Shown piece after piece: positions 21,276 to 32,100 of a DNA stretch of 64,000 nucleotides. The notes beneath the pieces are model-generated. The model was not told the origin of the DNA and did not search any database. It worked only from the letters and a program-made list of their open reading frames with translations. The DNA comes from Arabidopsis thaliana. Its lineage: Eukaryota > Streptophyta > Magnoliopsida > Brassicales > Brassicaceae. The stretch spans positions 3,224,101-3,288,100 of the forward strand of contig NC_003074.8 of assembly GCF_000001735.4 (NCBI RefSeq), in the 5' to 3' direction. The number at the start of each line of letters is the position of its first letter. The stretch's first letter is position 1. The position numbers and the translations under genes were made by a program.

Positions 21276-24200
21276 ATGGTTCGAGCGACGGTTCTGAATG
21301 TCGGTGATCACGCCAGTGAAGGTTCGAATCTAGTCTTGCTTACGAAATCTCTCTTCGCAATCTGTTCGTCTTCCTAGTTCTGTGTTTTAATTTGAAATAG
21401 AGAGCTCACATCTCGGGATTTTCAGATGGTTTTGTTCCGATTTAGATGCTAAATTGAGTCTCAGAAACCTAATAATACCTTTGTGGATCTTCGCTAATTG
21501 TTAGTGTTTCTCTTCGCATTCGATTGTTTCAATTTCATTTGCTTGGAATTTATGGGCGCAATGTTGTTTTTCATCGATTTTATGGGTTTCTTCAGTTTTT
21601 GCTCTAATTACACGAGAATGCTAGCCTTTCCATGATTAATTACGATTAGATTTGTTTGAAATCGGTAGGTGTGCGTACTAACAAAGCTAAAGGAGAGAAA
21701 ATGGTTCTGGAACCTCCGATGAACAGTGCACAAAGACGAAAGTTGGGGGATATTACTAATTTGCAGAATCAGAAGAATCTAATGAATCAGGGAGCGAAGC
21801 ATCAGCAACAAGCTATATTAATCTCTTCTAAAGAAAACGCTGAAAATCTTCAAAAGGCACTGAGAAATTCTTCTGTTCGATATAGAGAAATGGATTTTTT
21901 TTCCTTGTCTTTGACTGTGCTTATTCAGGCTCTTTATCAACATGTTTTTGCAGGAAAACACAAAGCTGATGAAAGTCGTCATGGAGAGAGAGTAATCTTT
22001 GTTCTAAAATATGAAAACTTATGAGTTTTGTGTACGTTTATTTGTTGCTAATACTTATTGTTGTTTTGTGACACAGTGGAATCAAAAGTGATCTGAAGAA
22101 ACTTAGGATTGAATTTCAGAAGGTTCAAGAACAGAATTTGCTACTTGCCCAGGCTAACACTCGTATCTTGGCGGTACATCTCATCTTTGTATGGTTCAAT
22201 TGGAGATGATTTTGAGAATTGAGTGTGATTTCAAATTTATTTTTCATTATTCTTTCCTGGCAGGAGTTCAATACAAGCAAAGACCAAGTATGCTTTTTCT
22301 GGAACTTAACTTGCTCAAACACAGGCTTTGATCATTGATTATAAGTTCCTCAGCTGAAATTTCTGTGCATTTCAGCTGAAGGTACTTCAGCACGAACTTG
22401 GTTGCAAGAATGGGTTAGTCATGGCCAGGAAAATGCTGCTTAAGGTATGTTATCGATTTGTATGTAATTTTCGATCACCATAATTGTAAACTAAGTTAAT
22501 CACTCGTTTGCCAAAAAAAAAAAAAGTTAATCACTTAAAAAATTGCCACATTTTCTTTCCAGGAGCAAACCCTTCCATGTACGCGTCATGCATCAAAAGT
22601 CAAGGTACTTATGATTATTGGCTTTTGTACTTATGGAATAGGACATTTCGACCCTACTGCTCCATTGTTCTTATGTTTTCTTCTGCATTGTTGTGACCTT
22701 CAGGCTCAAGCAAATGCTTGTGGTGGGGCTTGCAAAACCTTTCAGCCAAATGATGCAGATCATGAGCATGGTAAGATAAATCACAGTCAAAGATGAAATG
22801 TAACTCTTTCGGTTTTCATTGTTGGTTCTAGGAATCTCTTAGCGTGATCACCCTTATTGACTTTTTTGTTTCATTTTCAGCTTCCGGGAGCTCCAACGCT
22901 AACTCATTGCAAAGAAATGAGAAAGCCAACAGTAAAAGGTTGGGTCTCTCTTGATGTTTCAACCATTGTCTTATAAAAACTTTTGGACAATCTTGTTATC
23001 CTGGATTTCTTGCTTTTCTTTATAGGAGAGTTTCTGGAAGGAAGAATCCCGCCAATTCCGAGGTATTAGATATAATTGGCAGATCGGGAGAGACATGTCA
23101 GATGGAAGACAACATTGACAACAAGAAGTTGGTCTCTGATAGTGACAATGATGCTGAAAACCATATAAATGACAATGTCCAAAGCAAAAGGTTTATTTAT
23201 TCAAAGCGATTAGATAACGTAAATATATATTTGTATTTCACTATCTTATTTTTGCTTCTTCTTTTTTGGGTTGTTTTTGCTACAGATATTGTGCAGGAAG
23301 ACAGAGTAGCAGTTCTAAGACTCGAGAAGCCAGCCAAACAGAAACCTTGCAAAAGGTGGTTGACGCCAAAGAAATTAAGGGGGATGCAAGGTTTGTTTAA
23401 CTGCCTTTTTCCACTTTCAAATTTGGGAATAGCATTCAAAGTGGATGAAGAATAGTGGAACTGACTTGTGAGTATACACTTTCTCTGTTTCAAACAGGTT
23501 TTCTTTGACAAAGCATTCTGACTGGTTAAAATCTCAAGAACCTGAGCCATCTGAAAGCCTATACGAGTCAAGGTTGGTTAACTGTCCTTTTTCCAGTTTC
23601 AAATTTTGGACTAACATCTAAAGCCTGTGAAGACTATTGGAAATGACTAGTGATTTTGCACTCTTTGTTTCAAGCAGGTTCCCTTTGAGAAGGCGTTCTG
23701 CCCGGTTAAAATCTCAAGAACCTGAGCCATCTGAAAGCTTCCATGACTCAATAGAGACAACCAAGAGGAGGAGGTCGGCAATAAGGTTAGGCTCTGTTTA
23801 TAACTACTGTACCCTTCTGAAGGTTGATATAGTGCGATATGATCTTTTGCAGGTCTGCTATGTTTAATATCCAAGAGCTGGGCGTTATTCAAAACTTGAA
23901 CGGTTTACCTGATGATCAAGAGATTGCTGCAAAGGCCAGGTTTGTAGAAGCACATGTTATTTCCTTTTCCACTAACATATCCCTGAACCAAGTACACTTA
24001 TGCCATTTGCGGTGTTTTCTTTTTCTTTCTTTGTGGATGTCATTTCAGATGCTCTGCACGTGAACAGTCTACCGGGTCTAAACCCGAAGCAGTAGAACCA
24101 CATGACACAAAAGAGATAATCGGGAAAAGCAGGTTTTGTAGTGATAGATAATTGTCTGTATTCTGCAGTATTACAGACTAAAGTGTTAAGACTGTTATCT

Positions 24201-24887
24201 AATGCGATTTTATTTTCCGCAGGATATCTTTGAGAAGACAGTCTGCGAGGTTTAATTTCCAAGAGCTGGGCGTGACTGAAAACTTGAATGGTCCACATGA
24301 TGATCAAACGATTGCTGCAAATGCCAGGTTTGTAGTAGCTTCACATGTTCTTTCCTTTTCCAATCCTCTTGACTTATAACTTATTCATAAACCAAGTACA
24401 TTTATGCTACTTCCTCTGATTTCTTTATGGATGTCATTTTAGATGCTGTGCAAGTGAACAGTCTATCGGGTCTAAACCCGAAGCAGTAGAACCACATGAC
24501 ATTGAAGAGAGAATCGGGAAAATCAGGTTTGTAGTGAATATAGATCAATTTTCTATATTCCGTTAAAGTAAAGACGTAAGAATTTTTATCTAAACTGGTA
24601 TACTTGACAGAGTCTCTTCAAGAAGACAATCTGCAAACATTGAAACTCCGAGAGCCATCAAAGAACCTGCAAATCCGCCTTTGCATGATGACAATGTTGA
24701 GGAGTCTAGTCAGATATCATGTTCAGTTTCAATGGAGCTTAAAAGAGAATCAAAGAAGAAACCAACAGGCGACGAATCAGAGGAAATGAGAAAAACAACT
24801 GTTGGAAGACCTTCAAGGCAAGCTGCTGAAAAAATCAAATCGTACAAGGAACCTTCACTTAAGGAGAAGATGCGAGGGGGCTTCTGA
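21276..24887 (+). CDS. SGO1: Shugoshin SGO1, centromeric cohesion protector
   Basis: Eighteen exons (21276-21321, 21669-21856, 21954-21991, 22077-22173, 22264-22287, 22376-22444, 22563-22604, 22704-22770, 22881-22938, 23026-23190, 23286-23390, 23498-23572, 23678-23785, 23853-23939, 24049-24132, 24223-24327, 24443-24526, 24611-24887) give 572 residues, the expected length. SGO1 recruits PP2A to protect centromeric cohesin in meiosis. The N-terminal coiled coil (about residues 60-150) and the basic C-terminal shugoshin motif (about 545-568, GRPSRQAAEKIKSYKEPS) are present. Exons 10-17 are all phase 2-2 and include tandemly duplicated modules. Intron 2 appears to use a GC donor (AAG|GCACTG) to give LQKENTKLMK. 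An alternative GT donor 12 nt downstream (TCT|GTTCGA) would insert ALRNSS in frame. Confidence 0.95.
22493..22535. repeat. Short A-tailed insertion with 12-bp direct repeats (SGO1 intron 6)
   Basis: AAGTTAATCACT occurs at 22493-22504 and 22524-22535, flanking a 19-bp insert, CGTTTGCC plus 11 A. Confidence 0.85.
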
Positions 24888-25443
24888 GTCTTGCTAAGAT
24901 CGAATACCCTCTCGTCAGCCTCGTATGTATTGGATTCTGCGACTTCACTTTTGTTCAGTGAGCTATTGCTCAATGCTGTAGATCACAATGTATATTCGTA
25001 GTTGCTTGTAGATAAAGCTAGCGAGTGGTCTTGCTACTGTACATGAAGCGGATTGGACGGTTTAATTCGGTTTGATGGAGAACCCCTCTGTGTACTCTGC
25101 TAAGTAAATTCTTTCACAATCTCATTTGTAAAGGGGTGAAATAATATTTTCTTCATTTTTTTCTTACAGTAAATAAATTAGTAAAAACAAGCTCTCTAAT
25201 TATATCATGGGTAATAAAACTCGAGCGGTGGTAAAACAAAAACCTGACAGTTTTGAGTTGACAACGAACCCCATAATTCAAAGATTGGGAGACAGTGAAA
25301 AGTACACAAGTGAATCACGGTACGCAATCTACCGCCTTATTTCTTAAAAGATAATTCTAAGGATTTTTGTTCTTTTCTTGTTGTTTTCCTATAAAAGGTT
25401 TAATAATTGTTACTTTAAAGGTTTTGATTTATCAGATAAACGA
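24888..25443. other. Intergenic, SGO1 to SCPL7
   Basis: Contains the SGO1 3' UTR and the SCPL7 promoter, with a possible TATA-type CTATAAAAGG at about 25389. No gene is seen. Confidence 0.5.
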
Positions 25444-28220
25444 ATGGCTAACGACTACGTTTCCACTGTTCTGCTTCTTCTTAGCCTCCTTATCTTCTTG
25501 AGTCAGCGTACTGATTCTGCCTCTATCGTCAAGTCTCTTCCTGGTTTTGATGGCCCTCTTCCCTTTGAACTCGAAACCGGGTTTGTTTTCCTCTCTTCCT
25601 GTGATTGTTTTATCTGTTGTTCTGAGTTTGGAAATAATCTTAAGTATGTATGAATATGATTCTGTGTGAATGAAAAGGTATATTGGTGTTGGTGAGGAAG
25701 AGGAAGTGCAGTTGTTTTACTACTTTATCAAGTCTGAGAGGAATCCACAAGAAGATCCTCTTCTACTCTGGTTAAGTGGAGGACCTGGTTGCTCTTCTAT
25801 CTCTGGTCTTCTTTACGAGAATGGTAATATCTAACACATCACTTCTTTTTTTAACTCATAGTTATCATGTTATGTTGTGTCTCTCTCTGCTTCGTTTTCT
25901 GTGATTTGTTTTGTTAGGTTTGGAGCTTAAAAGATTGTCTTTCTCAAACCTTAAACGATGTACACTCTGTTTTTTTTACTTAATAGAATAGAAAACATTG
26001 AATCTCGTGTCTCTAAACCGCCAAAGATGCCAACCTTTCCTGCGTTTTGAGATAAGACAAACACACCTTTAAGCCTTGATATCACAAAGGGACAAAGAGC
26101 AAAAACAGCTGTTCCAATTTGTGGTCCAAGCTTTTAACCGACTTGAGTTCTTTTTTTTTTTTGGGCAAACAACCGACTTGAGTTCTTCTCACACTAACTA
26201 GAGTTCAAATTGGTCTCGTTTTAGCTTGATCCTCACGTGCTCATCTCCACATGTTTGAATCAGGGCCTGTGAATGTGAAGATTGAGGTTTACAATGGAAC
26301 TCTTCCTTCCTTGGTCTCTACTACATATTCATGGACTAAGGTAGCATAAGGTGTTTGTTTCCACATGATGGTCTATGCTCAGATCTTTTAAGCTGTGTAT
26401 CATTTTTTTCTCAGGTTTCGAGTATAATATATTTGGATCAGCCTGTTGGAACTGGCTTCTCCTACTCAAGAACTAAACTTGTTAACAAACCCAGTGATTC
26501 AGGAGAAGCCAAGAGAATCCACGAGTTTCTTCACAAGGTGAAAGACTAACTTAATTGTCTCTTGAAAACATTTTTTCTTTGTGCATAGATACTTAGGAGG
26601 TTTTTCTGGTTGTTGTGCAGTGGCTAGGCAAGCATCAAGAGTTTTCCTCCAACCCTTTCTATGTCGGTGGGGATTCTTATTGTGGTATGGTCATTCCGGC
26701 ACTCGTTCAAGAAATCTCAAAAGGTATGATTTTATTTCTGCAAATCAATCTCCAAGCCCTTTGCTGTTTCTATATCAAATATTTCTCTTTATAACAGTAT
26801 AAACATGATGATGCAGGAAACTATGTATGCTGCAAACCTCCAATAAATCTTCAGGTTCATCGGTGTTTGTTGCTTCTTATATGATAGCTTATTAAGCATT
26901 GAAAAATTGATAGACTTCGTCCTTGGTACACTGACAAAAAAACAGGGCTATATTCTTGGAAACCCATCAACAGAAAATGAAGTTGATATTAATTATCGCA
27001 TTCCATATGCTCATGGAATGGCACTGATCTCTGATGAACTCTATGAGGTATGGAAACATGAAATGTTTTGACCTCTTGTCCCCACAATGAAAGTAGATAA
27101 TAAGCAATTCAAAAATCTTATTTTCTTGCAGTCAATGAAGAGAATCTGCAAAGGAAAATATGAAAATGTTGATCCACGTAACACAAAATGCTTGAAACTC
27201 GTTGGAGAATATCAGAAGGTATACACACACACACTCATGGAAATGCTAGATGATGTTCTGTTCTTCCTAGTAATCACTAATAGAGACTTTTGTGTTATTT
27301 GTAGTGCACTAAAAGAATAAACAAAGCACTTATAATAACGCCAGAGTGTGTAGACACATCTCCTGATTGCTATGTAAGTAATCCATCTTGTACTCTTTTC
27401 AACCATTGAGACGTATTTTACAAGGTTGCGTTTGCAGATGTATCGGTATTTGTTAACTACCTACTGGGCCAATGATGAGAATGTGCAAAGAGCTCTTCAT
27501 GTCAATAAGGTAATATTATACATGACAAAAGGTCAAATTTTTCATATTTTTGGTAACAAAGTGTCGAACTCTTTATGAGAATCTATGATTGCAGGGGAGT
27601 ATAGGGGAATGGGTACGTTGTTATTTTGAGATACCTTACAATCATGACATTAAAAGCAGTGTACCGTACCACATGAATAACAGCATCGATGGATATGCAT
27701 CTCTCATCTTCAGGTCAGGTTTAAACTCTAGCTTTTGAAGAATTACTTCAAAATTCAAATACTTTTTTGTAAACTTTGTGAAGTTTTTTGTGTAAACAGT
27801 GGTGATCACGACATGGAAGTACCTTACCTTGGAACTCAAGCTTGGATTAGGTCTCTTAATTATTCTCTCATTGATGACTGGAGACCTTGGATGATAGGAG
27901 ATCAAATCGCTGGGTATTACCGTTTCTTTTGTTTCGATGGGCTCTCTTTGTTAACTAATTCTATTGTTGTATGAACTCATTAGACTCTTCTATTTGTTGC
28001 AGATACACGAGGACCTATGCCAATAAGATGGCATTTGCTACTATCAAAGCAAGTCTTTTCCTTTAGTTTCATTTCAAATCAACGTTTTGAGTGCAGTTTT
28101 CACAATATGTTTCTTAATTGATTTGTGGATTTGTTATAGGGAGGAGGACACACACCAGAGTATAAACCAGAGGAGAGTTATATCATGTTCCAAAGGTGGA
28201 TCAGTGGTCAGCCTTTGTAA
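25444..28220 (+). CDS. SCPL7: Serine carboxypeptidase-like 7 (acyltransferase-type clade)
   Basis: Fourteen exons (25444-25580, 25678-25823, 26264-26340, 26415-26537, 26621-26723, 26817-26854, 26946-27047, 27132-27218, 27305-27373, 27438-27509, 27595-27713, 27800-27913, 28003-28048, 28140-28220) give 437 residues. It has a signal peptide ([14 protein letters not shown]), [24 protein letters not shown], catalytic Ser180 (GGDSYCG), Asp362 (SGDHDMEVP) and His415 (GGGHTPE). The sequence type ([24 protein letters not shown]) places it with SCPL1-20, which includes glucose-ester-dependent acyltransferases such as SNG1; the substrate is unknown. The usual GDSYSG is GDSYCG here. Intron 13 uses a GC donor (AAA|GCAAGT at 28049). 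Intron 2 (440 bp) holds a tiny insertion flanked by direct repeats. Confidence 0.95.
26136..26187. repeat. Short T-headed insertion with 17-bp direct repeats (SCPL7 intron 2)
   Basis: AACCGACTTGAGTTCTT occurs at 26136-26152 and 26171-26187, flanking an 18-bp insert that reads GTTTGCCC plus 10 A on the minus strand. Confidence 0.9.
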
Positions 28221-28431
28221 CTTGAAGCCAAAGCAATTCCACATTTCTCGTTTTCTCCAAACCAGAGAAATCATTAAAATAAGTCCAAATGTTTAAATCT
28301 TTCTTTTGGTCTGTTGGAAAACTATTGTTGGCACTAAATGCTCAGCCACAAGAGTTTAAATGGTTCAAGTTTGTGTTCTAATTTTTGCATGGCCTTTAAA
28401 ACTTCTATAACGTAAATAAACAAAACAAAAC

Positions 28432-28439
28432 TATAAATA
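28432..28439 (+). promoter_or_regulatory. TATA box of first SPH gene
   Basis: TATAAATA lies 73 bp before the ATG at 28512. The same motif is found at a similar distance before the two other SPH genes. Confidence 0.55.
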
Positions 28440-28511
28440 ACTATAATGGTTCGTTCATGTTCTTTAAATTCATATTACTCCGAAGAACATTTTAGACTTT
28501 TGTAAAAAAAA

Positions 28512-28907
28512 ATGAATCGGCTCATAGCTTTTTTGTTAATTATTGCTTTGTCTTTTGGATTAAATAAAGCTTGCGAAGATTGCACAATAGTATTTCGAAA
28601 CAACCTCAGTCCTGGTATTATTCTCAAAGTCAACTGCGAATCGAACAACAAAAACCGAGTCACAGGCACAGTGAAATTCCAAAGTGATACAGTTCGAATT
28701 AATTTCCGCGAGGCTGCATTTGAAAGAACAACATGGCATTGCTTAGTGCAACAAGGGGGGTATTCTCAACACTTTAGAGCGTACAGAGGAAGTGCTCCAA
28801 TTCCTCGATGTGGTGAGTTACGTGTATATATTGCAAAACGTGATGGGATTTATTTATCCGCAAATGCTGGTCCAGAAAAGCTCGATCAACGTTGGATGAA
28901 AAACTAA
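28512..28907 (+). CDS. Secreted S1/SPH-family protein (first copy)
   Basis: Single exon, 131 residues. An N-terminal signal peptide (LIAFLLIIALSFG) precedes a small all-beta S1-type domain related to the poppy pollen self-incompatibility ligand. In Arabidopsis these S-protein homologues are secreted and mostly of unknown function. Family hallmarks seen are the FRNNL start, LKVNCES, a Trp-Cys (TWHCLVQ), an RCGEL cysteine, and the closing DGIYLSANAGPEKLDQRW. The usual LG after the Cys-Ser segment is replaced (NNKNRVTG). It is one of three intact copies in about 3.6 kb, with a relic between the second and third. Confidence 0.88.
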   Translation: MNRLIAFLLIIALSFGLNKACEDCTIVFRNNLSPGIILKVNCESNNKNRVTGTVKFQSDTVRINFREAAFERTTWHCLVQQGGYSQHFRAYRGSAPIPRCGELRVYIAKRDGIYLSANAGPEKLDQRWMKN

Positions 28908-29450
28908 TGTTTTTTCTTTTCCTTAATGCTAATTTATGTCTATGAAGCTCAAGTTTTCTTGCATTTTGGTGCTTAATTGGTAATTAGGAATTTATGTAAA
29001 TGTGAAGACCTTTTTAAAAAAAATAAAGATATGTATTTTAATAGAAATCAGAAAGATCAGATGAGATTTTTACTTTTAATTAACTTACTAAAACTTTAAT
29101 TCATTTTCTTAACTTTTAAAAGAAAAAAAAAAAAGAAGAATTAAAACTAGTGAAATACTATCATTAAAAATTTAACCTATTTTAGGACAAAAATTCAAAG
29201 AAGATTTAAGGAAACTTACTTAAAGTTTGCTTTTAGAGAATCAGAGACACCAATGATTCTATATATCTCCGCCAAATGGTGTTTAAACATCAAACCAAAG
29301 TGATTCATAATCTGGCAACAATTGTTGAGGATGAGAAAAACTTTGAAAAACATATGAAGCCTAGCTATAAATATCTCCAAAGACATACACAAAGATAAGT
29401 AATAAGTATTTTGTGATCCTCCCCAAGTTTAACTAGATTGATTCAAAATA
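28908..29450. other. Spacer between SPH genes 1 and 2
   Basis: AT-rich with poly(A) runs. It contains the TATA box of the next gene at 29366-29373 (TATAAATA, 78 bp before the ATG). No other feature is seen. Confidence 0.5.
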
Positions 29451-29861
29451 ATGAATCTTGTATTTAGCTTTCTGTTTTTTATATTTGTTTTGTGTTGTGT
29501 GTCCAAAGAAGATAAATGTCATAAAAACACTGTAGCTTTTCAAAACAACCTTTTTCAAAGTCATAGTATTCTAAAAGTCCATTGCAAATCCAGAAGCGAC
29601 GATTTGGGCGAACATTTTGTGAAATTTCAAGATACTGCCTACAATTTTAGTTTTCATGATAATCTCCTTTTCACGACGATATTCAAATGTAACTTGTGGA
29701 AGGGAGCTAGGATGGAGTATCATAGGAATATTACAGCATATGAAGGTGATCTTCTTTATAGATGTGGTGCATTGTACTCATGGGATATAAGAGATGATGC
29801 TATTTACTTGTCAGAAAACGATAACCCGGAGAAACTCATGTATAGTTGGATTAAAGGTTGA
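29451..29861 (+). CDS. Secreted S1/SPH-family protein (second copy)
   Basis: Single exon, 136 residues. A hydrophobic signal peptide (FLFFIFVLCCVS) is followed by the S1 domain: VAFQNNL, ILKVHCKSRSDDLGEHFV, YNFSFHDNL, a KCNLWKG cysteine-tryptophan, an RCGALYSWDIRDDAIYLS segment and the final NPEKLMYSWIKG. All typical family landmarks are present, so it looks functional. One N-linked glycosylation-type site (NFSF) is seen. It probably arose by local duplication with its neighbours. Confidence 0.9.
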   Translation: MNLVFSFLFFIFVLCCVSKEDKCHKNTVAFQNNLFQSHSILKVHCKSRSDDLGEHFVKFQDTAYNFSFHDNLLFTTIFKCNLWKGARMEYHRNITAYEGDLLYRCGALYSWDIRDDAIYLSENDNPEKLMYSWIKG

Positions 29862-31043
29862 TGTTCGAAAAGCTAAATTCTCATTTCATCTTATGAAATA
29901 ATTATGTTTCCTTTTTGTGTGTTAGAATTGACAACAGAATAATGGATCTATCTATGTTTTCTTTTGATTTCGGTTTATGAGTCATATCTACATTTTCAAT
30001 TTGATCTCATCGACCAAGATTTACACAGTTTGTGTCTAACATGTGGTGACGAAATTAAAGCAGCATAAATTCTGATTTGTTTTTTGTTTCTTGTTTCTTT
30101 CAAACATGGGCTACAGTGAGGTTTTTCTTTTTGTTATGATTTACAAATACACACTCTTCTAATATATATGATTCATAAATCGAAACCAAATACAATAATT
30201 GCCCGACATATTTATAGATCATGAATTTCTCAAAAAGAATGTAAACACAGTAATAGTTGCCCCGTATCCTCGCTAAGTAAATGTTGGCCCAGTTGTCAAC
30301 AACTCAAGATGGATTCCTAAAGTACTTCAAATGGTTTTAAACTTTTAATGCACACTATTTTACTGGTTAAAATTCTTCTTTTGTATTTATTTTTTTCTTT
30401 TTTTCTAACGGTTAAAGCATTGAAATTTTGGTCATTATAAGTTTACAAATCTCACCTTTTCTATATCTATTAAAAAATTGAAACGAAATTAAAAATTATG
30501 CAAAAATTAAATAGGGATATTTTGTGTGAAATTGATAAAGTAAGCTAAAGATATGGAGAATGGTAGGATTGGTTTTGTTGAATAAAACAAATATCAAACC
30601 ACGGAAAAGAAAATCGTAAAATGGGAGTCATATTCTCGCTAAAACTAATACATTAATGATAAAAGAATAAATGATATTAATTAGATTTTATCAAATTTCC
30701 AATCCAAATATTTGACAAACCAAAACCTGAACCGGGTGATGCTTGAAAACCGTCTTGAACCCGGATTGACTTTGAGATATTAATGCGACGAATCACGAAT
30801 GTGTTGCGTTTCTGTGGGATCCGGTTGCTTGATCCGTACGTGAGCTTAATTAACAGAATATCAATTTAGAGCATCTGTCATTTCAATTTATCCACAAATT
30901 TTTTTAGTTGAGATATACATATAAAAATCAAAAATTTACATATATATATTTTCACTAAATATTTATGTTTGGTCAAAAAAAGTTTTACATATCTAAAGAA
31001 TATTTGTTGTCAAAGCATATTAGAAAATTCACTGCAAAGTCCA
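29862..31043. other. Gene-free spacer in the SPH cluster
   Basis: About 1.2 kb of AT-rich DNA. I find no coding sequence, RNA gene or clear repeat. The stretch at 30720-30840 is less AT-rich (CCGGGTGATGC..., GGATCCGGTTGC) but unrecognised. Confidence 0.45.
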
Positions 31044-31230
31044 ACACAACGTTATCGATGAATGGTGTACCGTTTCTCTTTTTTTGTTTTTGCCTTTGGC
31101 CTTACCATGATGAGTAACACAGGATCCGTTAGGAACAGAAATGTACTGAGTGACAAAAACGATCTTATATATAGTCCATTGCAAATCCACAGACCAAGAT
31201 ATGGGATACCATATCTCTCAGGTAATCTTA
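31044..31230 (+). pseudogene. Decayed S1/SPH gene fragment
   Basis: An ATG at 31053 opens a hydrophobic, signal-peptide-like stretch (PFLFFCFCLW) that stops after 18 codons. Further on, about 31150-31215 encodes ILYIVHCKSTDQDMGYHI in another frame, a clear match to the family signature ILKVHCKS..DLG.H. The two pieces are out of frame and no downstream WC or GIYLS motif follows, so this is a broken, truncated copy between SPH genes 2 and 3. Confidence 0.75.
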
Positions 31231-31701
31231 ACAGTATCTGTCAATATCAGAAATGTCATCAATTCCGAACGGTAATCTTAACCGTACCACGTCGAGTTAT
31301 ATGATATATTGATATATCACACAAAGCCAATCTTGATATCATCTGCATTGATAACTATTAAGATGAAGAAAAAAAAAATATAGAACACTGAACACGCTGA
31401 TTGCAAGTTTCTATTTTTGTGGCAGAACCGCTCGCTAATGAAATCTTTGAATAGTACTATATATTTGTTATAGTATAATTCAAGTAATATCCCCTTGAAA
31501 TCCTTAAGAACCATTATTTTTTTAATGGGTAAAATGCCAATCAGGTGAATGGAAAATACACAAATAAAATAGAAAAAAAAAGACAGATTTTTACGGGCAG
31601 CCTTCTAAACAACATTTACTCAAAAGTTGAAAACATTTATAAATCCTTCAAAAATATCCATTACTTAGAAAGAAAGAAAAAAACGTAAAAGGAAAGAAAG
31701 A
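31231..31701. other. Spacer upstream of SPH gene 3
   Basis: AT-rich. It contains TATAAAT at 31638-31644, 64 bp before the ATG of the next gene. Confidence 0.45.
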
Positions 31702-32100
31702 ATGAAGTTACGTGTGACGATATTTCTGATGGTTGTATGTTTATACACCGAAAATGTGATAGGAGGATCGGTGTTTATCTATAACAACCTGCCCCACGGA
31801 CACTATTTACAAGTGAAATGCAAATCTGGAGACACCAATCTTGGTTTCCACGTGAGACGGCCCGGTCGGTTTTACAATTACGCTTTCACTGATCATATAC
31901 TTGGAAAAACGCTTTATTGGTGTCATCTATGGAAAGGTAAAAACTGGGAGGATCATGTGGTGATCGTTGCCTACGAAAGTAGGGATTTGCCTCATCGCGA
32001 CAATTGGGTGAGGTGGTCGGCCAGGGAATCTGGCATCTATCAAAATGTTAACGGTGAGGAGAGATTCCGTTTCAGGTATAATTGGGATGGTCACGTTTAA
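31702..32100 (+). CDS. Secreted S1/SPH-family protein (third copy)
   Basis: Single exon, 132 residues with a signal peptide (RVTIFLMVVCLYTENVIGG). The S1 domain shows VFIYNNL, LQVKCKSGDTNLGFHV, YNYAFTDHILG, YWCHLWKGKNW and RESGIYQNVN. Unlike copies 1 and 2 it lacks the cysteine in the second half (LPHRDNWVRWS replaces RCGxLxxW), so one usual disulfide partner is missing. Whether it is stable is unknown. Confidence 0.88.
   Translation: MKLRVTIFLMVVCLYTENVIGGSVFIYNNLPHGHYLQVKCKSGDTNLGFHVRRPGRFYNYAFTDHILGKTLYWCHLWKGKNWEDHVVIVAYESRDLPHRDNWVRWSARESGIYQNVNGEERFRFRYNWDGHV

Noticed and set aside
23197..23892. Antisense frames in SGO1 sharing QMAQVLEILT
   Set aside because: Shadow of the duplicated sense exons 12 and 13.
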